A stretch of DNA of 64,000 nucleotides from Henckelia pumila (lineage: Eukaryota > Streptophyta > Magnoliopsida > Lamiales > Gesneriaceae), in the NCBI RefSeq assembly GCF_033568475.1, contig NC_133121.1:56643905-56707904 (forward strand), read 5' to 3'. Each line of letters begins with the position of its first letter. The first letter of the stretch is position 1. Made by a program: the position numbers and the translations under genes. Positions 35,325-46,986 of the stretch are shown piece by piece. The notes beneath the pieces were generated by a model. It did no database searches and had not been told where the DNA came from. It saw only the letters and a program-made list of their open reading frames with translations.

Positions 35325-36317
35325 GAAGGCCTAGACTTCACTTTCATTTGCCAATTCCGAGTTCTCCTTTCCTTTCTAGTCCTTTTGGAGCTGTTCTAGT
35401 CTTCTTAGGCTTGGTCCGGAGGTCGGAGAGGCGTTCGGTAGTCGTAGCGGAGTCGTGCCCAAGTTCTGGAGGCACCGACATCAAAGGGCTAACGACGGAC
35501 GAAGGTATAGCTTTTGCTCCCTATAAATATTTAGGAGTATGCAATAGCTTAGTTAAGGCTTTTAGAGCACTTTAATGATAGTAGTATCATTTGGCAGTGT
35601 AGAGCAGACTATAGGCGTGGACCTAGAGTTGGTAGAGCTTTCACTGTTTTGAGGTACGAAAGTACTGTTCGAGATATCCTGACTGAGTATGCATGTATTA
35701 TATGACTGCATGATTTATATGCCATGATATTATGCTGCATTCATTTGCATCTTGCTGTATCTTCTTCGAGATGTCTGTAGTAGGGTCGTACCCTATCCTG
35801 TTAGTGGATGGACTTCCATCGATTTGGGTCCGGCGTATCCACGGTTATCTCGGTATGGGAGCCACCTCCTGAAGCGACGGCACAGCGTGCTACATACCAG
35901 GGCCCGGTCTGTCTCTGTTATCTGATCCTTGACCTCGAGTCTATAGGGAGTTCACTTTGCATGCATGTATACTCATACTCTCGCACTGAGCGTTTTATGC
36001 TCACGTCTCGTACTCTGTATTTTTTTTTGGACACCCTATTCCATGGGGCAGGTTTGCGATTGGACGAGGAGGGTGGATCCAGGAGGGGCTAGTCAGTGGT
36101 TGGCCAGCTGGAGCTTCGTCTAGGTTTTATTACTGTTGTTTGGGTTTATACAGCTATTCGATTTGGTTGTATATTATTGGATAATTACAGATTCCTTTAC
36201 TTGGGATTGTATAATGTTATTGGATTCCGCAGTTTTATTCTGATATCTGTTTAATTAAGTTAATTGCATGCATAAGTTCTGTTTAGTAGGTGATCCGGGT
36301 AAGGGTCACTACATTTA

Positions 36318-36330
36318 TGGTATCAGAGCA
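36318..36330 (+). other. Tekay primer-binding site (initiator tRNA-Met)
   Basis: TGGTATCAGAGCA lies four bases after the LTR end and is the standard plant initiator-Met primer complement. Confidence 0.9.
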
Positions 36331-36378
36331 TGCAAAAGAATTCTTGGGATTTAGTCTCATCTTGAGGTATTTTTGTAG

Positions 36379-37359
36379 ATATCAAATCGTGACGACCAGA
36401 GTTCTCATGGCAGTGTTGGTGGGCATTGGGGTGATGCCGACCGGGAGCCTCGTCGAGAACGGCGTCATCGTCATCATGACGACGAGCGTTTCACTGTGCT
36501 TCGATTCTTAGCTATGGGTCCCAAGCCCTTAGTTGGAGGTGAGTCTCCGGAGGATGCGGAGAACTGGTTAGACCGCATGGAGATGACTTTTCAGACTTTC
36601 CAATGCACCGATGAGCAGAAGGTGGAGACCCTTGGCTATCTTCTGGATGGGCGTGCGCGCAAGTGGTGGAGGTTTACTTCTACACCTTTTGTTGCGGCGA
36701 GAGGAGTGGCCACCTGGGCCGAGTTTCGCACAGCTTTCCAAAAGCGGTATTTTCCTCCTGCACTCCGACAGTCGAAGGCAGGCGAGCTACTGAGTCTGCG
36801 ACAGGGAACCATGTCTATCGATGAGTATTAGCAGAGGTTCTTTGATCTGCTATCCTATTGCCCCGAGATTGCTGATAGCTCAGAGATGAAGTATAATCTG
36901 TTTCTTCAGGGCCTTAACCCTGAGATCCATGACCGTGTGGCGGTTGGCGACGACATGTCCTACGAGGGTTTGGTGAGCCGTTGTCATCAGGCAGAGGACA
37001 GCATTCGGCGGAACAGGTCTTTCCCTCAGTCGAGGCCTGCTAGTTCTTTGGGTCCCCGTGCCCAAACTTTCAAGAAGTCTGGATCTTCTTCTTCCTCTGG
37101 TTCTGGAGGTATTGTCCGTTATGGTAAGAAGGACAAGTGTGATCACTGTGGGAAGAACCATCCATCCGACAAGTGCCGTAGAGCTTCTGGAGCTTGTTTT
37201 CGTTGTGGAGAGACTGGTCATATCCGGAGAGATTGTCCAATGTCTGGGGGAGGTGGTTCTGGTTCTGGTTCAGGATTGGGTTCTCAGGCTACCGTACAGC
37301 AGAGGTCGCAGGGACAGTCTGCTGGGAGTTCTCATTTGAGGCCATGAGCTTCTGGCCAG
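36379..37359 (+). pseudogene. Tekay gag
   Basis: The frame starts ATA-TCA-AAT-CGT-GAC at 36379, probably from a lost ATG. An Arg/His-rich stretch follows, then the gag domain (GPKPLVGGESPEDAENWLD, YLLDGRARKWWRF, FQKRYFPPALRQSKAGELLS). TAG at 36829-36831 replaces a Gln codon (DEY-stop-QRF). The frame resumes with PEIHDRVAVGDDMSYEGLV and a zinc knuckle CFRCGETGHIRRDC (37195-37236). TGA at 37345-37347 separates gag from protease in the same frame. Confidence 0.9.
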
Positions 37360-38847
37360 GTGTTTGCCCTGAGACATGATCAGGCTGTGGAGGAGAATGA
37401 GAAAGTCATCGCAGGTACATTTATGCTTTATGGTATACCTGCTCTTGTACTTATTGACACTGGTGCATCTCATTCCTTCATTTCTGCACGTTTTGTTAAG
37501 AGGCATAAGTTACCATGCATTGCACTAGACGTAGTGATGTCTGTTTCTACTCCGACGGGCCAATCTGCTTTGGCTAAGCGTCTAGTGATGGGTTGCCCTT
37601 TAGAGTTCGAAGGGAACGTTCTGTTGGCGAATCTCATGGTCCTGGCGATGGACGACTTTGATTGCATTCTGGGAATAGATGTGCTGACTACCTATCGAGC
37701 TTCAGTGGACTGTTATCAGAGATTAGTACGCTTTCATCCGGAAGGGAGTGAGAGTTGGTTTTTCTATGGTGAGGGAGTGCGACCCCCGATGCCTTTGGTA
37801 TCCGCTTTGAGAGCCTGTCGAGCTCTAGAGTCTGGCGGGGAAGGCTTTCTTATCTATGCAGTTCATTTGTCCGCTAAGAGTATTGGGATAGAGAGAATTC
37901 CTGTTGTGGATGAATTTCCAGATGTGTTTCCTGATGAGATTCCGGGTTTTCCTCCTGCTAGGGAAGTCGAGTTTGGCATAGAGTTGATGCCGGGTACTTC
38001 GCCTATTTCTAGAGCACCGTATCGTCTGGCTCCGTCAGAGATGCGTGAGTTAAAGAATCAGCTACAGGATCTTTTGGACAAGGGGTACATTCGTCCTAGT
38101 GTATCTCCTTGGGGAGCTCCTGTTCTCTTCGTGAAGAAGAAGGATGGGTCGATGCGGCTGTGCATTGACTATCGGCAGCTGAATCGAGTGACTGTGAAGA
38201 ACAAGTATCCGTTGCCTCGTGTTGATGACTTGTTTGACCAGCTGCAGGGCACATCAATTTACTCCAAGATTGACTTGAGATCTGGGTATCATCAGTTGAG
38301 AGTCCGTGATCAGGACGTAGCCAAGACTGCATTCCGTACTCGCTATGGGCATTACGAGTTCCTAGTGATGCCATTTGGTTTGACTAATGCGCCGACTATA
38401 TTCATGGATCTGATGAACCGTGTCTTCAGGGAGTATTTGGACAAGTTTGTCGTGGTTTTCATTGACGACATCCTGGTTTATTCGCGTAATACGAAAGAGC
38501 ATGTTTCTCACTTGCGGTTGGTACTGCAGACTCTTCGAGATGAGCAATTGTACGCCAAGCTGAGCAAGTGTGAGTTCTGGATGGATAGAGTGGTTTTTCT
38601 TGGCCATATCATATCCAGGGAGGGGATTTCTGTTGATCCAAACAAGATTGAAGCGGTACTTAATTGGTCGCGTCCGACGACAGTTGCTGAGATCCGTAGT
38701 TTTCTGGGTCTAGCAGGGTATTATCGTCGCTTCATTCTGAACTTCTCTCAGTTAGCTCGACCGTTGACGCAGCTTACCCGCAAGGGTGTGGGTTTTGAGT
38801 GGTCCTCCGAGTGTGAGGATAATTTCCATGAGCTTCGAGGCGGTTGA
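37360..38847 (+). pseudogene. Tekay protease and reverse transcriptase
   Basis: 495 open codons. Aspartic protease [15 protein letters not shown] begins about 37447. RT runs [48 protein letters not shown] and FIDDILVYS (about 38459-38485), with the thumb motif [13 protein letters not shown]. The frame shifts near 38838-38845, where one base is missing before [13 protein letters not shown] sequence. Confidence 0.93.
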
Positions 38848-40793
38848 CTTCTGCGCCGGTGTTAGCATTACCGTCAGGATCTGGAGGGTATGTAGTTTAC
38901 ACGGATGCTTCTCTTCAGGGGTTAGGTTGTGTCCTGACTCAGAATGGGCATGTGATCGCATACCCTTCTAGACAGCTGAAGCTTCACAAGGACAACTACC
39001 CAGTCCATGATTTGGAATTGGCAGCCATTGTGTTCGCTTTGAAGATCTGGCGTCATTATCTTTATGGCGAGAAATTTGAGATCTTCACCGACCATAAGAG
39101 TCTCAAGTATTTGTTCACTCAGGCAGAATTGAACATGAGACAGAGACGTTGGATGGACTTGCTTAAGGACTATGATTGCGAGATTAAGTACCATCCGGGA
39201 GCTGCTAATCTCACCGCTGATGCTTTGAGTCGCAAGGTGCGACTATCCGCACTTCAGACTTGTTCGATTTCTAGTGCGATCAGTGACTGTTGTACTTCAG
39301 GTTTTACCTTCAAGCATAAGAAAGGTATGCAGAGTATCCAGATGTTTGCGATATTATCTGAGCCAGCCTTGTATTCGCGGATCCGAGATGCTCAGATGTC
39401 TGATTCAAAGACCCAGCGTTTAGCTCGTCTAGCTAAAGAGGGTAGCTCATCTGGATTTCATTATCAGTCAGATGGCTTTCTGTGTTTGTCTGGTAGGCTT
39501 GTGATTCCACAGGATGAAGAGTTGCGAGAGGAGATTTTATCTCAGGCACATCGCACTAAGTTGAGTATTCATCCTGGGAGCAACAAGATGTACAAGGATC
39601 TACGTACTCGTTTCTGGTGGAAGGGAATGAAACGCAGTGTTTATCAGTTTGCTTCGAGATGTTTGGTGTGTCAACAGGTCAAGGCAGAGCACCGACGACC
39701 TGGAGGATTGCTTCACAGTCTGCCTATTCCTGAATGGAAATGGGAGTTTATCACTATGGACTTTGTGACCCATTTGCCGGTATCCCCGAGGAACTGTGAT
39801 GCTATCTGGGTGGTGGTGGACCGACTCACCAAGTCAGCGCATTTCATTGCCTATAGCCGAGAGTACTCTGTGGATCGCATGGCACGGATGTACATTCAGG
39901 AGATCGTCCGACTTCATGGAGTGCCTGTGAGCATTGTCAGCGATCGGGACCCCAGGTTTACTTCTAGATTCTGGGGGAGTGTTCAGCGTGCAATGGGTAC
40001 TACTCTCAGTTTGAGTACAGCCTATCATCCGGAGACTGATGGTCAGTCAGAGCGCACTATCCGTACGTTAGAAGATATGCTTAGAGCGTGCGTCATGGAT
40101 TTTGGTTCAGCCTGGCAGGATCATTTGCCGTTGATCGAGTTCGCTTACAACAACAGCTATCACACTAGTATTGGGATGGCACCTTTTGAAGCGTTGTATG
40201 GGCGACGTTGTCGTACTCCACTCTTCTGGGAAGAAGTGGGGGAGAGACAGGCTGAAGGACCGGAGTTTATCCAGCAGGCGATAGACATTGTTGATCAGAT
40301 CAAGAAACGGATTAAGACTGCACAGGATCGTCAGGCCAGTTATGCTAATATCAAGCGTAGGCCTTTGCAGTTCGAGGTCGGGGAGAAAGTATTTCTGAGA
40401 GTGTCACCTTTTCGCAAGATTCTCAGATTTGGCCTTAAGGGCAAGTTGTCTCCCAGATTTATCGGTCCGTTTGAGATCTTGGAGAGTATTGGCGATTTGG
40501 CTTATCGACTAGCATTGCCACCGCATCTATCCAGCATTCACGACGTGTTCCACGTATCCCTGTTGCGACGGTATGTGGCAGATGAATCTCATATTCTGCA
40601 GCGATCTGAGGTTCAGGTAGACAAGGATTTGACTTATGTTGAGAAACCTCTTCGCATCCTTGATTATAAGGATAAGGTTTTACGGAACAAAGTCATTCCT
40701 TTAGTTTTAGTTCAGTGGCAGCGCCGAGGCACTGAGGAAGCTACTTGGGAGCTTGAGGACAGGATGCGTAAAGACCATCCTGAGTTGTTTTGA
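38848..40793 (+). pseudogene. Tekay RNase H, integrase and chromodomain
   Basis: About 648 codons in the shifted frame. RNase H has [15 protein letters not shown] and [10 protein letters not shown]. Integrase has the HHCC finger ([11 protein letters not shown]...CLVCQQVK), [24 protein letters not shown] and the Glu block [17 protein letters not shown]. The C-terminus, [20 protein letters not shown] then [14 protein letters not shown], is a chromodomain of the Tekay type, which in this family is thought to steer integration to heterochromatin. This half is uninterrupted. Confidence 0.93.
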
Positions 40794-40916
40794 TTTCATT
40801 CTTTAAGTTGTATTCAGTTGCAAACTCTGTAAACGTTTGATTTGAATAAAGAATGTTTCTGATTTCTGTATTTTGCATTTGGTACTTAAGATCTGATTTC
40901 GAGGACGAAATATCTT

Positions 40917-40929
40917 AAGTGGGGGAGAA
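40917..40929 (+). other. Tekay polypurine tract
   Basis: AAGTGGGGGAGAA ends exactly at the 3' LTR start TGTAGTAG. Confidence 0.85.
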
Positions 40930-42271
40930 TGTAGTAGCCCGTGCCCTAATTGAGTAATTAAAGGATTAATGCTAATTAATTGAATTAGGTATCGGACGGA
41001 TCGGAAGCTCCGAAGGCACGATCGGAAGCTCCGAACAGGATCGGAAGCTCCGATGAGCGATCGGAGGCACCGATGTAATTACGTCAAGCATGACGTATGG
41101 TTGGATCGGAAGCTCCGATCAGGACCGGAAGCTTCGATCACCCCTATCCGGAGTCATCAAGTGATATTTTGACGCGTGGCAGATCAGGATCTTCGGAAGC
41201 TCCGATGACAGGATCGGACGTTCCGATCGAGGTTCGGACGTTCCGATCAAGGATCGGAAGTTCCGATCGTTGTCTATAAATAGAAGGCCGAGACTTCACT
41301 TTCATTTGCCAATTCCAAGTTCTCCTTTCCTTTCTAGTCCTTTTGGAGCTGTTCTAGTCTTCTTAGGCTTGGTCCGGAGGTCGGAGAGGCGTTCGGTAGT
41401 CGTAGCGGAGTCGTGCCCAAGTTCTGGAGGCACCGACATCAAAGGGCTAACGACGGACGAAGGTATAGCTTTTGCTCCCTATAAATATTTAGGAGTATGC
41501 AATAGCTTAGTTAAGGCTTTTAGAGCACTTTAATGATAGTAGTATCATTTGGCAGTGTAGAGCAGACTATAGGCGTGGACCTAGAGTTGGTAGAGCTTTC
41601 ACTGTTTTGAGGTACGAAAGTACTGTTCGAGATATCCTGACTGAGTATGCATGTATTATATGACTGCATGATTTATATGCCATGATATTATGCTGCATTC
41701 ATTTGCATCTTGCTGTATCTCCTTCGAGATGTCTGTAGTAGGGTCGTACCCTATCCTGTTAGTGGATGGACTTCCATCGATTTGGGTCCGGCGTATCCAT
41801 GGTTATCTCGGTATGGGAGCCACCTCCTGAAGCGACGGCACAGCGTGCTACATACCAGGGCCCGGTCTGTCTCTGTTATCTGATCCTTGACCTCGAGTCT
41901 ATAGGGAGTTCACTTTGCATGCATGTATACTCATACTCTCGCACTGAGCGTTTTATGCTCACGTCTCGTACTCTGTATTTTTTTTTGGACACCCTATTCC
42001 ATGGGGCAGGTTTGCGATTGGACGAGGAGGGTGGATCCAGGAGGGGCTAGTCAGTGGTTGGCCAGCTGGAGCTTCGTCTAGGTTTTATTACTGTTGTTTG
42101 GGTTTATAGAGCTATTCGATTTGGTTGTATATTATTGGATAATTACAGATTCCTTTACTTGGGATTGTATAATGTTATTGGATTCCGCAGTTTTATTCTG
42201 ATATCTGTTTAATTAAGTTAATTGCATGCATAAGTTCTGTTTAGTAGGTGATCCGGGTAAGGGTCACTACA
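40930..42271 (+). repeat. Tekay 3' LTR (1342 bp)
   Basis: Identical in layout to the 5' LTR. It has one extra ACAGGATCGGAAGCTCCGA unit near 41034-41052 and about ten base differences (by eye). Confidence 0.93.
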
Positions 42272-42423
42272 GCTGGTGCTTCCTTCGGAGGAGATTTTTC
42301 TAACACGTAGAGCATCTTCTTCGAAGTCAAGACAATCTTCAACTTACGGAACCATTCCGTATAGTTTGCGCCAGTCAACTTATTTTGTTCGAGGATCGAG
42401 AAAAGTGGATTACGCGAATTCAT
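42272..42423 (-). pseudogene. Copia gag, N-terminal part
   Basis: ATG at 42423-42421 starts MNSRNPLFSILEQNKLTGAN, then YTEWFRKLKIVLTSKKMLYV: the copia gag N-terminus. Counting 152 nt here plus 97 nt from 34985 to 34889 gives 83 whole codons to the amber stop. So the frame is continuous across the Tekay insertion when one GCTGG is removed. Confidence 0.88.
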
Positions 42424-44211
42424 CTTATGAAATACTGAAAAGAAACAGACAAATATCAGTGATTGTTTAAGCAATTTACTAAGACATAAAATAGGCGAAA
42501 TTTATTTTATGAATCTCACTCCCACTATTTTAACGATTTCACTACCCTCTAGTGAAAACGGGAAACTGTTTTCCTTAGTGGGAACATGGAGTCCAATTGA
42601 CAAACTTATGGTCCCGAATAATATCAGCCAACCATAATTTTCAAAAGATAGAGCCCAATTGCTTCCAAACCAACCTCCACGTTTTTACTTCATGTCCAAT
42701 AAGGGCCCAATAATATGACGCCGATTATTGTGACATGTCAAGATGACCCATCAATATTAAGTTGTGATGGACGGTCGCCATGTGGATCCCCCAATAATAT
42801 GAGCCGATCCCATGGGAGTTCCACCCAACTTACAACATGTGTCGATCCAATGTACAGCTTTCCGACGAACGGGCCCCCCCAATAATATGAGCCGAACCGT
42901 ATCCGCGGGTAGCATCTCATACATTGATCGTTCATGGAAGGTAGGAACATTTAAACAAATTTAAATTTCCTTTATTTATCTTGATATCAATTTTAAATCA
43001 TATTTAAAATGAGGGATTTTAATTATAAAAATTTGTCTCATCATTTTTAAAATTTTGTATGCTTGCGGGATTCACACAATTATGTCTAAAACATGCATAC
43101 AACAATAATATCACATATTATATAGGATGATCGATTCCATTTCTAATCGACCCGTGGTTGCCAATCACGAGTCTTAGTCCAATCCTAGGTAATATGCAGT
43201 ATGCAATGCAATCCTATTACATTTTCTTCCAATTTACATTTCTTCTGTCTTTATTGTCTGCTGGGCCCACCTCCATCTTCAAATCTTGATCTCCCACTAA
43301 ATCTAATGTACTTACAATAAATAACAATGACAAGTAGGGGATACATTTTCAAGGGGTGGGAACGGGCCATAAACCAAGCCCACTTTTATTACATATGACA
43401 ATTCATATTGGGCCATAAACCAGGCCCATTAATAAAACCAACAACAATAAAAACAAATGTAAATTCCTAACATACACCTACAAAATTGGTCATGGCAATC
43501 GATCATCCTTATCCAATAACATTTAATTCAAAATTAATTTATTGGATAACATGCAATGACAATTTAAATTTAAAAGGATAAAATCATATTTCATACATAA
43601 AATCTTATTTTACATACAAAATCATATTTTATCTTTTTATCAAATAAAATCATATTTTATCTATAAAATCCAATTTTATACATAAAATCATATTTTATCA
43701 ATATATTCATAAGATCATATCTTATCATCAATTGTACCAAAAATAATTAATTTCAAAATTCAATTTAACGGATAAAATATTTAAATTTTCCAAAAATTCA
43801 AATTTATCCAAAAATCAATTTTAAAATTTTCGGACTCGAACAATTCGATCCGACGCCTCGTGGACCAATCAAAAATAATTTTCGATCGGACCAAAAATAG
43901 AATTTTAACATATTAAAATTTAATTTAAAAATTAAAAAATAATTTTCCCGCGGGCCGCCTGGGACATTCCCGGGCTGCCCGCGCCCTAATGGGGTCGGGT
44001 CGGGCAGCCCGGCTGCCCCTAGGGCAGCGACGATCGCTGCCTTGGGCAGCGACCATCGCTGCCCCACCCCCCGGGCAGCGATCCAATCGCTGCCCGGGTT
44101 TTTGCCCGAAATTTTTTTTTTATTTTTAAAATATTTATTTTGTTTCAAAAACCGAGACCCAAAAAATTTTTGTACAATCGATTAATTTAATCGCTTGATC
44201 TGAGCAACCTG
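42424..44211 (-). other. Copia 5' leader, untranslated
   Basis: About 1.8 kb between primer site and gag ATG without a credible ORF. It contains many CCATAAACC/AATAATATGAGCC-type short repeats, ATAAAATC(A)TATTTTAT repeats near 43580-43700 and a GC-rich hairpin cluster. Most of it (42770 onward) is shared with 1-1315. Confidence 0.7.
43945..44104. repeat. GC-rich hairpin cluster in copia leader
   Basis: Inverted repeats at 44022-44041 (GGCAGCGA-cga-TCGCTGCC), 44044-44064 and 44070-44098. The last has perfect 13-bp arms CCCGGGCAGCGAT / ATCGCTGCCCGGG and a 3-nt loop. The cluster begins about 110 nt after the primer-binding site in transcript orientation. Confidence 0.85.
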
Positions 44212-44223
44212 GCTCTGATACCA
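44212..44223 (-). other. Copia primer-binding site (initiator tRNA-Met)
   Basis: The minus strand reads TGGTATCAGAGC one base after the 5' LTR. Confidence 0.9.
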
Positions 44224-44224
44224 C

Positions 44225-46035
44225 TGTTGGATAACGCGGCGATCAGATCAATTAGGATTGATACCCGGTGCAGCGGAAGTTTAAAATTTTTGTATGGAAC
44301 GATTCCATAATAGGTATCAACCTTACGATTAAATTGTGTGTGTGTAAAAATTAAATAACGATTATAAATTTTTACCTCCAATCTCTTGTTGTATATCCCT
44401 GGAACTGATGGACGAACTGTTCTTCAATCAGGTCCACGAACGGATAATTAATCCCTCTGATAGATTGCACTAGAAAATCTATCAGAAGTTTCTACGAAGA
44501 GAATTAACGAATTTGATCCGTTAAACCAGACTGTAATTCAAAATTCACAGGCTGGATTTTTCAAGCAGAGAGAGGGAGGGGGCGGCCACTTATTAAAAAA
44601 CGCAGCTAGGGTTTTAAAAATATTTTGTGACCTGTTGTATGTAATTTCTGTACTGCAATAACTTATTTATAATGTAGGCCACTAACAGCTTAGGACCCAT
44701 TAGTCATAAGTTCAAGCCCGACAAGCAAAGCCCGCATGTTCAGAAATTAATATAAAATTCATCGTGACTCCGATTGATAAACCGATTTCACCAATGTGCA
44801 CAGAAACCATTTCTGCACCTTTTAAAGTCAAGATAAATTTTTCTGAATCCGAATTCAGTGATTTCCAAAAATGGCCATCCCTATGTCATTTTAGGAAATC
44901 TTACTCCTCTACTCATAATTAAGAAGTCCAACTTCTTTGTTCATTAAATTTAACTCTTTAAATTTAACTATCTCAACGGGGATTAAAAATCCATTACACT
45001 GTGTGACCCTCAATGGTTCAGGGATACAGCTAGCCGTGGGCTCACAACTCCTTGTGACTCGGAACAACAATTTCCGACTTGCCCATCGAATCATGGTAAG
45101 AGCGTCTAGCAACATCGCCCCATGATTCCCTAGGTATCACTGATAGTGCCTACAAGAACCAATAGATTTTGGTTAGCGTACAGTACAGTCCCTTCATCCA
45201 AATATCCCGATCGAATCAACAACCATTGGTATATCGAGAGTCGTTCGAGATTCGATAACTATGCAATGCATCTTGAAGATCAAATAGTGACATCGCATGT
45301 GCTACTAAGAAACCATTTCTTAAATCACATCATGTACTCTGGCCAGAGATTCGTCACACTAATATCTCCTCAGATCGCATAGGATATCCACACTCGCAAG
45401 TATGTGGTGAATCCTTGACAACAAAGCATCGACTCATATATGTGTTGTAACTGTACCCAATCCCGACACCTGATGACCCCACTAGAGTCGGTAAACGAGT
45501 AAAAGCACAGTACTAGCATATAGAGTCTCAATGATGTTTCAAGTAGTAAGGACTAATGGTGTACAACCAAAACCGCGGACTATATCCACTCGATAAGTGA
45601 TAACCACTTGGAAAGTCCGGATAGGGTAGTTCGATCATTCATCGTATGAATATCCATTTTCATGCTTCGAACATCTCCATGTTCCTTACCAATGAAATGT
45701 GGTACTCTGCATCGCAAATTCTAGTCTCAAACTCGAGCGATCCTTATCCTTATTATCGGACGGCTCAATCGACTAGGAACAGTTTAGAATATACAGTGAC
45801 TATAAGATGTGTTTCATGATAGACATCCCCATGTTCTACCATATCTTACATATACTATAGTATATTCAAGGTCTTTATCAAAACAACAATAGTATATCAC
45901 AATATAACAATATGAATAAAGATAAATTCATTGCCATTAATAAAAGTGTAAATAATATTAAACAAAAGATTGTTTATACAAAGAGTAATCAAAGCCCTTA
46001 GCCACAAGTTGGCTCACCGGGCACCCACTCTTTCA
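44225..46035 (-). repeat. Copia 5' LTR (1811 bp)
   Basis: Matches 29362-31209 but lacks 37 bp after AATCTC (44379-44384). The minus-strand TATAAATA is at 44664-44671. Confidence 0.92.
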
Positions 46036-46040
46036 TTTTC

Positions 46041-46986
46041 GAATTCATACAATCCAGGGTGAAGACAACATCCGAAATTTTCATGGGGTGGACAGAATAA
46101 TAAGCCGTATGGAAATCAGAATTACAGCAGGCATCCTCAAGAGGAGAAATCAAGCTTGGAGCAGATGATGCAGAAATTTATATCATCTACTGAAACCCGT
46201 ATGCAGAATCAAGATGCATCAATCAAAAATCTGGAGAATCAAATAGGTCAATTGGCCAAATCAATTTCCAGCAGAGATCAGGGTACTTTGCCGAGCGACA
46301 CTGAGAAGAATCCGAAGGAACAGGTGAAAGCAATTGAATTAAGGAGTGGAAAGACGGTCGAGCCTGAACAAAAAAGCGAGAAAGAGCCCCAAACAGGTAC
46401 ATCAAAAAAAAAAACTTCAGGTAAGTCATCTATCTGAACACCCCCACCCACTTCACAATCAAAAATTGTTGTGCCACCACCTTTTCCTGCAGCTCTTAAG
46501 AAGGCCAAGCTAGACTCTCAGTTTGGTAAATTTTTAGAAGTGTTCAAGAAATTGAACATCAATATACCCTTCGCCGATGCACTGATGCAAATGCCAAGCT
46601 ATGCGAAATTCTTGAAGGAAATCCTCTCTAACAAGAGGAAATTGGAGGAGCATGCAATGATATGTCTGACAGAAAATTGCTCGGCACTGGTGCAGACCAA
46701 AATCCCACAAAAGAAAAATGATCCAGGGAGTTTCTCTATCCCTTGTGTAATTAATGATGTTCAGTTTCATAAGGCTTTGTGTGATTTGGGTGCAAGTATA
46801 AATTTAATGCCTTACTCTGTTTTCAGGAAACTGAGCTTGGGAGAACCAAAGTCCACCAGAATGTCTTTACAACTGGCGAACAGGTCCATCAAATATCCAC
46901 GGGGGATTATCGAGGACGTGCTTGTGAAAGTGGACAAATTCATCTTCCCCGTGGACTTCGTGGTGTTAGATATGGAAGAGATCTAG
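46041..46986 (+). pseudogene. Athila gag C-terminus and protease
   Basis: The frame resumes after copia with a NPGWR...FSWGG gag motif, common in this lineage, then SIKNLENQIGQLAKSI. TGA at 46435-46437 interrupts it (SSI-stop-TPPP). The protease part follows: INIPFADALMQMPSYAKFLK and [15 protein letters not shown], with DLGAS in place of the more usual DTG/DSG, as in other Athila proteins. A one-base loss near 46978 ([11 protein letters not shown] expected) shifts the frame and creates the TAG at 46984. Confidence 0.88.

Larger units (their letters stand above)
34991..36313 (+). repeat. Tekay 5' LTR (1323 bp)
   Basis: Ends TGTAGT...ACTACA. TATAAATA lies at 35317-35324, preceded by a nine-unit palindrome array. 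Confidence 0.93.
34991..42271 (+). mobile_element. Del/Tekay chromovirus (Ty3/gypsy) nested in copia gag
   Basis: LTRs 34991-36313 and 40930-42271 are about 99% identical; the only length difference is one 19-bp tandem unit. GCTGG flanks both ends (34986-34990 and 42272-42276). It has an initiator-Met primer site, a single gag-pol frame with CCHC, protease, RT, RNase H, integrase and a C-terminal chromodomain, then a polypurine tract. Two stops, one frameshift and a lost start codon disable it. It is the youngest insertion in the nest. Confidence 0.95.
29362..46035 (-). mobile_element. Ty1/copia retrotransposon nested in Athila gag
   Basis: Minus-strand element with 5' LTR 44225-46035 and 3' LTR 29362-31209. 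TTTTC flanks both sides (29357-29361 and 46036-46040). It has an initiator-Met primer site, a ~1.8-kb leader, and gag-protease-integrase-RT-RNase H in copia order. A Del/Tekay element splits gag. Gag and pol carry two in-frame stops and one frameshift, so it is non-autonomous. About 25 LTR mismatches (by eye) suggest it is younger than Athila. Confidence 0.93.
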
